In this document: one piece after another, positions 8,728-15,383 of the stretch
How the letters are laid out: each line of letters starts with the position of its first letter
Numbering within the stretch: the first letter of the stretch is position 1
From: Streptomyces sp. NRRL S-350
Lineage (GTDB): Bacteria > Actinomycetota > Actinomycetes > Streptomycetales > Streptomycetaceae
DNA: 64,000 nucleotides
NCBI RefSeq assembly: GCF_000719705.1
Contig: NZ_JOHO01000027.1
Coordinates: 70,791 to 134,790, forward strand
Direction of reading: 5' to 3'
Position numbers and translations under genes: made by a program
The notes under the pieces: generated by a model
The model's database searches: none
What the model was told of the DNA's origin: nothing
Seen by the model: the letters and a program-made list of their open reading frames with translations, nothing else

Positions 8728-8997
8728 ATGTCCGACGAAACCGTGGTGCGGGGCAGCGTCGAACGCCTGCGGGTGGCGGCCGTATCGATCTACGAGGTGC
8801 GCCTCGAACCCGACGACGCGACACTCCGTGACCTCGGCAACGACCCGCACGGAGTGTTCCGGCGGTTCTTCGAGTCCCAGGGTCACGAGGTGAACGGGAT
8901 CGCCATAGCCGAACTGACCCACCTGCCCGGACCAGGGCCGTGGGCCCACGACAACAGCCCGGAGGAGAACTCCCACTGGTACCGGCTCGAGCTCTGA
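8728..8997 (+). CDS. Small acidic protein, paralogue 2 of a tandem pair
   Basis: An 89-residue protein, ATG 8728, with a strong AGGAGGAG ribosome site, 36 bases after its paralogue and almost certainly in the same transcript. It shares the D-D-x-x-x-R-x-L-x-x-DP-x-G-x-x-R-R-F-x-E-x-QG-x-x-VN pattern with the 8416 product. The C-terminal third (about residues 60-89, ending HWYRLEL) diverges except for a terminal Trp-x-Arg-Leu. Role unknown; see the finding on the pair. Confidence 0.7.
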   Translation: MSDETVVRGSVERLRVAAVSIYEVRLEPDDATLRDLGNDPHGVFRRFFESQGHEVNGIAIAELTHLPGPGPWAHDNSPEENSHWYRLEL

Positions 8998-9333
8998 ACG
9001 GAAGGCAGATCGTCAGCTGGGCAGGCGGCACCGTCCGGCCGGGCCTGTGACGGTTCGTTCAGGCGGCGGGATCGACGATGGTGGCGCTGCGGCTCAAGGA
9101 GACGGAGTGGTCAGGGCCCTTCTGGCAGCGATGGCGACCTTGGGGCGCGTTGCCGCAGAGGAGCCGGATCGAGCCGCGTGGACCAGGGGCCGCGCAGATC
9201 ATCAAGCGGGTGGGTCGGAACGTATCGCTGGTGGTCACGCTCTCGGCCCGCGAGCGGCGGCGGGCCCGCCGCCCAACGCCTTCGCGAGGGGTGGCCCCCG
9301 TAACGGTCCGGGTGCCGCCCCTCGGCGTTCGCG
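8998..9333. other. Gene-free stretch
   Basis: About 335 bases between the small-protein pair and the convergent TetR gene. I found no frame with family similarity and no strong hairpin. Confidence 0.5.
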
Positions 9334-9972
9334 TCAGCGCCCCAGCAGGCCCGACAGCACTGCCGCCGTCGCCGCCATCAGCTCCTCGGCCACCGCGCCG
9401 CCCGCCGCCGTACGGGCCAGCAGCCCCTCGCGCGCCGCCAGGATCACCGCCGCCGCCTGGCGGGCGTCCGCCCCCGCGGGCACCAGCTCGGGCAGGGCCC
9501 GTTCCAGGACGTCCGCCGCTGCCCGCGCCAGGGTCCGGTCGTGCTCGGCGACCTGTTCGGCCAGCGCCGCGGACCGGGCCGCGACCAGCCGGAACTCCAG
9601 GAACAGCAGGATCCACCCGGTCTCCGCGGCCTCGACCCGCAGCAGCGCCTCGACCAGCAGCCGGGCCCGCTCCTGCGGCACCAGCGCCTCGCCCACGGCG
9701 GCGAGCCGCTCCAGCTCGGCCATCCGTTCGGCGGCCCGGTCGTCGAAGAGCGCCAGCAGCAGGTCCTCCTTGCTGGCGAAGTTCGAGTAGAAGGCCCCGC
9801 GGGTGTACCCGGCGGCGGCGCAGACGTCCTCGATGCTCGTCCGCGCGAAGCCGACGGTGAGGAACAGCTCGCTCGCCGCGGCGAGCAGCCGGGCCCGGGT
9901 GTGGACGCGGCGGCGGGGCGGTCGGGGCGCGTCGGGATCGGTGGGGGGTGGGTTCACAGGAGCACGATACAT
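9334..9972 (-). CDS. TetR-family transcriptional regulator
   Basis: A 212-residue protein started at ATG 9972 rather than the longer open frame, because residues ~22-65 (RARLLAAASELFLTVGF..TSIEDVCAAAGYTRGAFYSNF) then sit at the usual N-terminal position of the TetR helix-turn-helix. The remainder is the helical ligand-binding and dimerisation domain. It is divergent from the amidohydrolase at 10033 with only 60 bases between. A 35-bp dyad (9980-10014) fills that gap, so autoregulation and repression of the amidohydrolase are likely. The ligand may be the amidohydrolase substrate (inference). Confidence 0.9.
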   Translation of the reverse strand: MYRAPVNPPPTDPDAPRPPRRRVHTRARLLAAASELFLTVGFARTSIEDVCAAAGYTRGAFYSNFASKEDLLLALFDDRAAERMAELERLAAVGEALVPQERARLLVEALLRVEAAETGWILLFLEFRLVAARSAALAEQVAEHDRTLARAAADVLERALPELVPAGADARQAAAVILAAREGLLARTAAGGAVAEELMAATAAVLSGLLGR

Positions 9973-9979
9973 GGTGTAT

Positions 9980-10014
9980 TCAGTACGAGTCGTATTCAAT
10001 ACGGCCCGTACTGA
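9980..10014. promoter_or_regulatory. Nested 35-bp dyad, probable TetR operator
   Basis: TCAGTACG (9980-9987) is complementary to CGTACTGA (10007-10014), and CGTATT/AATACG (9991-9996 and 9998-10003) form an inner palindrome about the same centre, 9997. The site overlaps the expected promoters of both divergent genes and would suit one or two TetR dimers. Confidence 0.75.
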
Positions 10015-10032
10015 ACCGGAGGGGACCACGGC

Positions 10033-11253
10033 ATGAACCGACTGCTGATCACCAACGCCCACCTGCTCCACCCCGAGGACGGCACCCGCACCGACCCCGG
10101 CTGGCTCGAGGCCGCCGACGGCCGGATCACCGCCACCGGCACCGGCCGCCCACCCGCCGCCACCGACGGAGTCCGGGTCGTCGACGCGCGGGGCGGCACC
10201 GTCCTGCCCGGCCTGATCGACGCCCACGTCCACCTGCTGGTCACCTCACTCGACCGGCACGACTTCGCGAACTGGACCCCGGGCTACGCCACCGTCCGCG
10301 CCCTCGCCGAGGCCGGACGCATGCTGCGCCGCGGCTTCACCACCGTCCGCGACGTCGGCGGCGCCGACCACGGCATGGCCCGCGCCCTGGCCGAGGGCCT
10401 GGTGCCCGGCCCCCGCCTGCTGCACGGCGGCAAGGCGCTCTCCCAGACCGGCGGGCACGGCGACCTGCGCCCGCTCGGCGACGACGCGCTGCCCTGCTGC
10501 GAGGCCCGCCCGAACTTCGGCCGGATCGCCGACGGCGTGGACGCGGTGCGCGCGGCCGCCCGGGACGAGTTCCGCAAGGGCGCCCGGCACCTCAAGGTGC
10601 TGCTCTCCGGCGGCGTCGCCTCCCCGCACGACGAGATCGCCGCCGTCCAGTACAGCGAGGAGGAGATCCGGGCGGCCGTCGAGGAGGCGGAGAACCACAA
10701 CCGCTACGTCACCGTGCACGCCTACCACCCACGGGCGATCGACCGCGCTCTGCGGGCCGGTGTGCGCTGCGTCGAGCACGGCAACCTGCTGGACGACACC
10801 ACCGTCGCGCTGCTGCTGGAGAAGGACGCCTTCCTGGTCCCCACCCTGGTCGCCTACGAGCAGACCGCCCGGCTCGGCGCCGCCTCGGGCCTGCCGCCGG
10901 CCTCCATCGGCAAGCTCGCCGAGGTCCGCGACCGGGGCCTGGAGGCGCTGGAACGCGCCCACCGCGCGGGCGTCAGCCTGGTCTACGGCAGCGACCTGCT
11001 CGGCCCGCTGCACCCGGCCCAGCTGGAGGAGTTCACCCTGCGCGCCCAAGTCCAGCCGGCCGCCGACGTCCTCCGCTCGGCGACCACCACGGCGGCCCGC
11101 CTGCTCGGCATGGCGGGAGAGATCGGCACCCTCGCTCCGGGCGCGCACGCCGACCTGCTCGTCGTGGACGGCGACCCGCTGGCCGACCTCACCGTGCTGA
11201 CCCGCCCGGAGAAGCACCTCAGGCACGTGGTCAAGGCCGGCGCCGTCATCTAG
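10033..11253 (+). CDS. Metal-dependent amidohydrolase (imidazolonepropionase/prolidase-like)
   Basis: A 406-residue cytoplasmic enzyme, ATG 10033 after a GGAGGGGACC site. Visible metal-site motifs: 'DAHVHL' after the N-terminal beta-sandwich (HxH), 'HLKVLLSGG' with a Lys that may be carbamylated, 'VHAYH', 'CVEHGN' and 'YGSDLLGPL' with the catalytic Asp. This is the layout of binuclear zinc amidohydrolases of the Xaa-Pro dipeptidase / aryl-dialkylphosphatase-related group. The substrate is probably an N-acyl or cyclic amide. It is controlled by the divergent TetR gene. Confidence 0.88.
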   Translation: MNRLLITNAHLLHPEDGTRTDPGWLEAADGRITATGTGRPPAATDGVRVVDARGGTVLPGLIDAHVHLLVTSLDRHDFANWTPGYATVRALAEAGRMLRRGFTTVRDVGGADHGMARALAEGLVPGPRLLHGGKALSQTGGHGDLRPLGDDALPCCEARPNFGRIADGVDAVRAAARDEFRKGARHLKVLLSGGVASPHDEIAAVQYSEEEIRAAVEEAENHNRYVTVHAYHPRAIDRALRAGVRCVEHGNLLDDTTVALLLEKDAFLVPTLVAYEQTARLGAASGLPPASIGKLAEVRDRGLEALERAHRAGVSLVYGSDLLGPLHPAQLEEFTLRAQVQPAADVLRSATTTAARLLGMAGEIGTLAPGAHADLLVVDGDPLADLTVLTRPEKHLRHVVKAGAVI

Positions 11254-11794
11254 AGCCGCCTCCGGCCCGCCGCCCCGGGCCGGTCGTGCGGTGAGCGTTG
11301 CCGAATGCCCGGCCCCGGCCGGGCAGGTACAGCAGCACGGGCGGCACGGCACCGTGGTGACTCCGGGAGGCCGGACGATGCGGACCCGTACCGATCCTGC
11401 GGGTCCGCCCCCAACCGTGACCCATTCCTCGTCCACGGGCGGCACGGCCACCCGGCCTGCTTACCGTCCAGAATCCTGCGGCCGTAGCCGCGCGTGGACG
11501 ATCGCTGGGGCTTGGGCAAGCCCTTCGGCGGGTCCGGTGTCCATGCCGGCCGACCCGAAGGGGGCTGGCGCCTGGGCTGCCCAGAAGGGCTGCACGGGAT
11601 CCGATCGGCCGGAGCGGAGTTCGCTGGTCGGCGGGGCGGCCGGAGCGGCGTCCGGCCGCCGGCGGCGAGGTGGGCGAGCAGGCGCCGGTAGGAACGGTTC
11701 CAGTCCGGTTCCGGGCACCACAACTCGTCCAGGACGTCCGGCTTCGCGTCCGCGTACGATCACCAGCCGTCGCCGATGAAGTGAGACTGGATCG
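11254..11794. other. Non-coding stretch with one helicase-associated relic
   Basis: A 540-base gap. Several long open frames exist on both strands but are compositionally unconvincing; only the minus-strand relic at 11640-11759 has family similarity. Confidence 0.45.
11640..11759 (-). pseudogene. Helicase-associated-domain fragment
   Basis: Following a stop codon (11762-11760) the frame reads 'YADAKPDVLDELWCPEPDWN' and 'RSYRRLLAHLAAGGRTP', which resembles the linker plus first helices of a helicase-associated domain repeat ('..DPGWCPAWPLEWQRCYRLVRAHL..'). It then runs into Pro/Arg-rich sequence. It has no start codon and no flanking domain. Confidence 0.4.
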
Positions 11795-12427
11795 ATGCCC
11801 CGTACCCCAACGCCGATACGCCTGGCCGCTGTCAGCGTGGCCTTGACCGCTCTGCTGGCTTGCGCAGCCTGCGCTGGACGGACCGATGTCGTGCCGTCCG
11901 CTCCCGTGCCGTCCGCTCCCGTGTCGACGAGTACCGCCGCGTCTGCCGTCGCCGTAAGCCCTCCGCCGAGCGTCGCCGCAAGCCCTCGGCCGAGCTCGGG
12001 CCGACCGGACCAGCAGCAGCTGGACACGGCCGCGGATGCGGTCTCCCACCTCGGCAGCTCCTACCAGGACGTCTTCACGGGCCTGGTGGTGGACGTTCCA
12101 GGCGGTCAGGTCATCGTCTACCGGAAAGCGGGCGGTGGCGGCTTCGACGCCTCGCTCGCCCACCTGGGTCTGGGCGTGCGCGTGGACCTGCGCGACGCGC
12201 CGCGCTCGATCGGCGAACTGGCCGCCACCCGCAACCGGGTCGAGGCACTGATAGGGCACACGCGCGGCTACAGCATCGTCATGGTGGGCGACGGATCGGA
12301 GGCGAGCTTCACCCACGGTGTGGTGGAGGTCGGCGTCAGCGGGAACCTGGCCGGCGCCCAGGCAGACCTTCGCGGCCGCTTCGGTGACCGACTCACCGTC
12401 TCAGTCGCCCAACCGCTCGCGGGCTGA
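11795..12427 (+). CDS. Putative lipoprotein of unknown function
   Basis: A 210-residue protein. The N-terminus is basic, then hydrophobic (LAAVSVALTALLACAAC), with a lipobox-like LACA|AC or CAA|C site near residues 23-26, so it is likely lipid-anchored outside the membrane. A Ser/Pro-rich linker (~30-70) leads to a compact alpha/beta domain ('YQDVFTGLVVDVPGGQVIVYRKA' in parts, 'GYSIVMVGDGSEAS', 'AQADLRGRFGDRLTVSV'). That domain resembles the small protease-associated or pro-domain-like folds seen in secreted actinobacterial proteins. No catalytic motif is seen. Confidence 0.75.
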   Translation: MPRTPTPIRLAAVSVALTALLACAACAGRTDVVPSAPVPSAPVSTSTAASAVAVSPPPSVAASPRPSSGRPDQQQLDTAADAVSHLGSSYQDVFTGLVVDVPGGQVIVYRKAGGGGFDASLAHLGLGVRVDLRDAPRSIGELAATRNRVEALIGHTRGYSIVMVGDGSEASFTHGVVEVGVSGNLAGAQADLRGRFGDRLTVSVAQPLAG

Positions 12428-12546
12428 CCGGACTCTCCTCCCCCGCGCTCGGCTGTCAGAGAGGGTTCTGTGACGGTTCGAGCGCTCTGCCCCGTTGCAC
12501 AGGGCTGACGTTCGCAGCGAACCGGTGTGCGCCCCACGGCGCGCAA

Positions 12547-12568
12547 TGTATCTTGATGTCGAGATACA
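12547..12568. promoter_or_regulatory. MarR-type palindromic operator
   Basis: TGTATCTTGATGTCGAGATACA is a 22-bp dyad with 10-base arms and one G-U mismatch. The TATCTTGA..TCGAGATA core is the common binding site of Streptomyces MarR-family regulators. It lies 35 bases before the GTG start of the VOC gene. No MarR gene is adjacent. Confidence 0.65.
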
Positions 12569-12602
12569 TGTTGCGAGACCGAACCCGCCGGAGGCCCGTG
12601 CT

Positions 12603-12980
12603 GTGACCGCCGCCCTCTCCTTTACTGCCATCAACCATGTCCAGCTCGCCATTCCGGCCGGTGGCGAGCAGGAGTGCCGCGCCTTCTGGGGCGAACTGCT
12701 CGGCCTGTCCGAGATCCCCAAGCCGCCACCGCTCGCCGCCCGTGGCGGCTGCTGGTTCCAGGGGCCCGGCTTTCAGGTCCACCTCGGCGTGGAGCAAGAT
12801 TTCCGGCCCGCGCTCAGGGCCCATCCCGGCTTCGAGGTCCGAGGGCTGCGGGCGCTGGCGGACCGGCTGGCCGAGCACGGACATCTCGTCACCTTCAGCG
12901 ACGAAGTGCCCGGGCAGGACCGCTTCCACACCGTCGACCCGTTCGGCAACCGACTCGAATTCCTCGAACCGCACTCCTGA
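12603..12980 (+). CDS. VOC-family (glyoxalase/dioxygenase fold) protein
   Basis: A 125-residue protein from GTG 12603; in-frame starts further upstream would run through the palindromic operator. It shows the glyoxalase pattern: 'INHVQLAIPAG' opening strand with the first metal His, 'FWGELLGLSEI', 'GGCWFQGPGFQVHLGV' with the second His, and 'DPFGNRLEFLEP' with the final acidic ligand. One betaalphabetabetabeta module pair makes a small metal-dependent enzyme or binding protein. Likely regulated by a MarR-type repressor through the dyad at 12547. Confidence 0.85.
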   Translation: MTAALSFTAINHVQLAIPAGGEQECRAFWGELLGLSEIPKPPPLAARGGCWFQGPGFQVHLGVEQDFRPALRAHPGFEVRGLRALADRLAEHGHLVTFSDEVPGQDRFHTVDPFGNRLEFLEPHS

Positions 12981-13408
12981 GCGGGCGCCGGGAGGGCCGT
13001 TGCCGTCGACCGTGTCGCGGTCGGGCGTCATGCCGACCGAGCCGGAGCAACGGAGACCGGGGCGCCGTCCGGGCGGGCTGCCGGGATCGACTTCAGAGCG
13101 GCCGGGGACCGGGCGGCCGACCTTGCGGCGGCGGTGAAGCCGAGCTCCTGGGGCAGGTACTCCCATGGATGCGGGTGTGCAGCACGAACAGGATGCCGGA
13201 CGGAGCCTGCCGGTCCGGCACCCGAGGCCGCCCCGGCTTCAGCCTCGGACTCGGCTCAGGCGGCAACGGCTCGGCCGGTCCCCGCAGTTCGGCCGGTCCC
13301 CGCAGTTCGTCCGACCCGATCCGCGGACGAGACTCCCTCTTCCCCACGGATGGATCAACGAGCAGACAAGCCGATGGTCACACGACAGCAGGACGCCGGT
13401 GAGGACCT
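12981..13408. other. Intergenic stretch with IS5 relic and short direct repeat
   Basis: Besides the transposase relic, an 18-base unit containing CGGCCGGTCCCCGCAGTT is repeated in tandem near 13268-13310. No intact gene. Confidence 0.5.
13118..13245 (-). pseudogene. IS5-family transposase N-terminal fragment
   Basis: The minus frame reads 'DRQAPSGILFVLHTRI', then after a one-base shift 'WEYLPQELGFTAAA'. Together these are the familiar IS5-group N-terminal block '..GILFVLHTGIPWEYLPQELGF..'. The rest of the element is gone. Confidence 0.6.
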
Positions 13409-14104
13409 TCAGCCCTGCGGTTCCCCGGCGCGGACCAGACCGGTCTCGTAGGCGATGACGACGAGCTGGGCGCGGTCGCGGGCGCCCAGTTTGGCCATGG
13501 CCCGGTTGGCATGCGTCTTGACGGTGACCGGGGTGACGAAGAGCCGTTCGGCGATCTCGTCGTTGGACAGGCCGGTGGCCACCAGGGTCATCACCTCGCG
13601 TTCCCGGGGCGTCAGCGAGGCCAGACGGCGGGGGTCGACGAGGTCGCCGGGGGACGGGTGGGCGAGGACACGGGCGATGAGGCCCTTGGTGGCCGCGGGG
13701 GACAGCAGGGCCTCGCCGGTTGCGACGAGGCGGACGGCGTCGAGCAGTTGCGCCGGTTCCACCCCCTTGCCCAGGAAGCCGCTCGCGCCGGCCCGGAGCG
13801 CCTCGATGACCAGCTCGTCCTCCTCGAAGGTGGTCAGGACGAGGACCTTGACTCCCGCCATGTCCTCGTCCTGACCGATCAGCCGGGTCGCCTCGATGCC
13901 GTCGACCTCGGGCATCCGGATGTCCATCACCACCACGTCGGCGCGTTCGGACCTGGCCAGTTGCGCCGCCTCCCGTCCGTTGGAGGCCTCGGCGACGACC
14001 TCCAGGTCCGGCTGCGCGTCGATGAGCAGCCGGAAGGTGCCGCGGAGCAGGGCCTGGTCGTCGGCGAGTACGACGCGAACGGTCATGGGTCGGTCCTTCC
14101 TCAC
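13409..14104 (-). CDS. LuxR/NarL-family response regulator
   Basis: A 231-residue protein. Residues ~5-120 form the receiver domain with the acidic pair near 'LADDQALL', the phospho-acceptor in 'DVVVMDIRMPEVDG', 'VLVLTTFEEDE' and the Lys region 'GASGFLGKGVEP'. Residues ~165-225 form the LuxR helix-turn-helix ('LTPREREVMTLVATGLSNDEI' in parts, 'VTPVTVKTHANRAMAKLG'). It lies just downstream of the histidine kinase in the same direction (6-base gap), so the two form a two-component pair. The exporter upstream is a plausible target. Confidence 0.93.
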   Translation of the reverse strand: MRKDRPMTVRVVLADDQALLRGTFRLLIDAQPDLEVVAEASNGREAAQLARSERADVVVMDIRMPEVDGIEATRLIGQDEDMAGVKVLVLTTFEEDELVIEALRAGASGFLGKGVEPAQLLDAVRLVATGEALLSPAATKGLIARVLAHPSPGDLVDPRRLASLTPREREVMTLVATGLSNDEIAERLFVTPVTVKTHANRAMAKLGARDRAQLVVIAYETGLVRAGEPQG

Positions 14105-14110
14105 GGTGTG

Positions 14111-15292
14111 TCAGGCGGTGGCGGGGTCGAGCGAGAGCGGCAGTTCGGCGACGACCTGGAAGCCGCCTTCCAGCCGGGGGCCGGCGGTGACGGTCCCGCC
14201 GACGGCGCTCGCCCGCTCGTGCATGCCTGTCAGGCCGTGGCCGGGGCCCGCGCCCTTGGGCACGCCGGGGCGTCCGTCGTCCGTCACGGTGACCCGAAGC
14301 GAGTGCGGTCCGTAGTCCAGGACCACGTCGGCCCGGGTCGCGGACGCGTGCTTGTGGGTGTTGGTGAGGGCTTCCTGGACGATGCGGTAGGCCGTGAGTT
14401 CGCTGGAGGGCGCCACCGGTGCGGGGGTTCCACGGCGGGCCACCCCCACGGAAAGCCCGCTCGCCCGGAATCCTTCGGCGAGGGCGTCGAGATCGGCCAG
14501 GCGGGGAATGGGGGCCCGTGTGCCGGGTCCGTCGTCGGGCTGCCGCAGCAGGCCGACGGTGGCCCGCAGTTCGTCCAGTGCCGCGCGGCTGTTCTCCTTG
14601 ATGTGGGCCAACGCCTCGTACGCCTGGTCGGGGTTGGCGCGCATGAGATGGTGCGCCACCCCCGCCTGGGCGTTGACCAGGGTGATGTGGTGGGCGACGA
14701 CGTCGTGCAGGTCGCGTGCGATGCGGACGCGTTCCGCGGTGACCCTGCGCCGGGTCTCCTCCTCCTGCATGCGCTCGGCCCGTTCCGCGCGGGCCCTGGC
14801 TTCCGCGAGGTGCTCGCGACGGCTGCGGACGGTGCGGCCCAGCGCGGTGGCGGCGACCGCGAAGTCGAACCGCAGCAGGCTGGCCCCTCCCACGACGGAG
14901 TCCGAGTGGGTCGCGGCGTACACGCCCGTGATCGCCACGGCGGCGGCGAGGCCGACGGCCCACGCGGTGCGCCGGTCGCCGAGCAGGGCGAGCGTGTACA
15001 GGGCGACCAGACTCGCGGCCGGAGCCGGGGACATGTGCGAGGCGACGGCCATCAGCGTGAGGTCGCCCGCCAGCGTGAGCAGGGCGATCTGCAGCGGCCA
15101 GAGGCTCCGGACGGCCAGGGGCACGCAGGACAGGGCCGTCCACACCACCTCGCCCCAACGGGGCTCGTGCCATTCGGACTTGCCGACGGCGGTCGCCGCC
15201 ATGGCGATCACGATCAGTGGCACCGCCGGGAGCGCGTCCCTGACCCGGTCATGACGGGTCAGCCACTGCCGCCACACCGTTCTCACGTCCAT
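14111..15292 (-). CDS. NarL-type sensor histidine kinase (HisKA_3)
   Basis: A 393-residue membrane kinase. The start at ATG 15292 follows GTGAGAGG; the 26-residue in-frame extension is Pro-rich and unlikely. Four to six hydrophobic segments in residues ~25-165 form the sensor/membrane part. 'RVRIARDLHDVVAHHITLVN' holds the phospho-accepting His of the HisKA_3 dimerisation domain. The ATPase domain has an N-box-like 'AYRIVQEALTNTHKHA' and 'VTDDGRPGVPKGAGPGHGLTGM' (in parts). It phosphorylates the regulator at 13409. The set resembles DesK/LiaS-like pairs that sense membrane stress. Confidence 0.93.
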   Translation of the reverse strand: MDVRTVWRQWLTRHDRVRDALPAVPLIVIAMAATAVGKSEWHEPRWGEVVWTALSCVPLAVRSLWPLQIALLTLAGDLTLMAVASHMSPAPAASLVALYTLALLGDRRTAWAVGLAAAVAITGVYAATHSDSVVGGASLLRFDFAVAATALGRTVRSRREHLAEARARAERAERMQEEETRRRVTAERVRIARDLHDVVAHHITLVNAQAGVAHHLMRANPDQAYEALAHIKENSRAALDELRATVGLLRQPDDGPGTRAPIPRLADLDALAEGFRASGLSVGVARRGTPAPVAPSSELTAYRIVQEALTNTHKHASATRADVVLDYGPHSLRVTVTDDGRPGVPKGAGPGHGLTGMHERASAVGGTVTAGPRLEGGFQVVAELPLSLDPATA

Positions 15293-15383
15293 CCTCTCAC
15301 TGTAAGCAGCGCGGGCCGGCGGTGGACCGGGTCGACCCGACCGGCCGGCACGCGCTGGGGGCGGCGTCACGTGGTGTGTCGCG

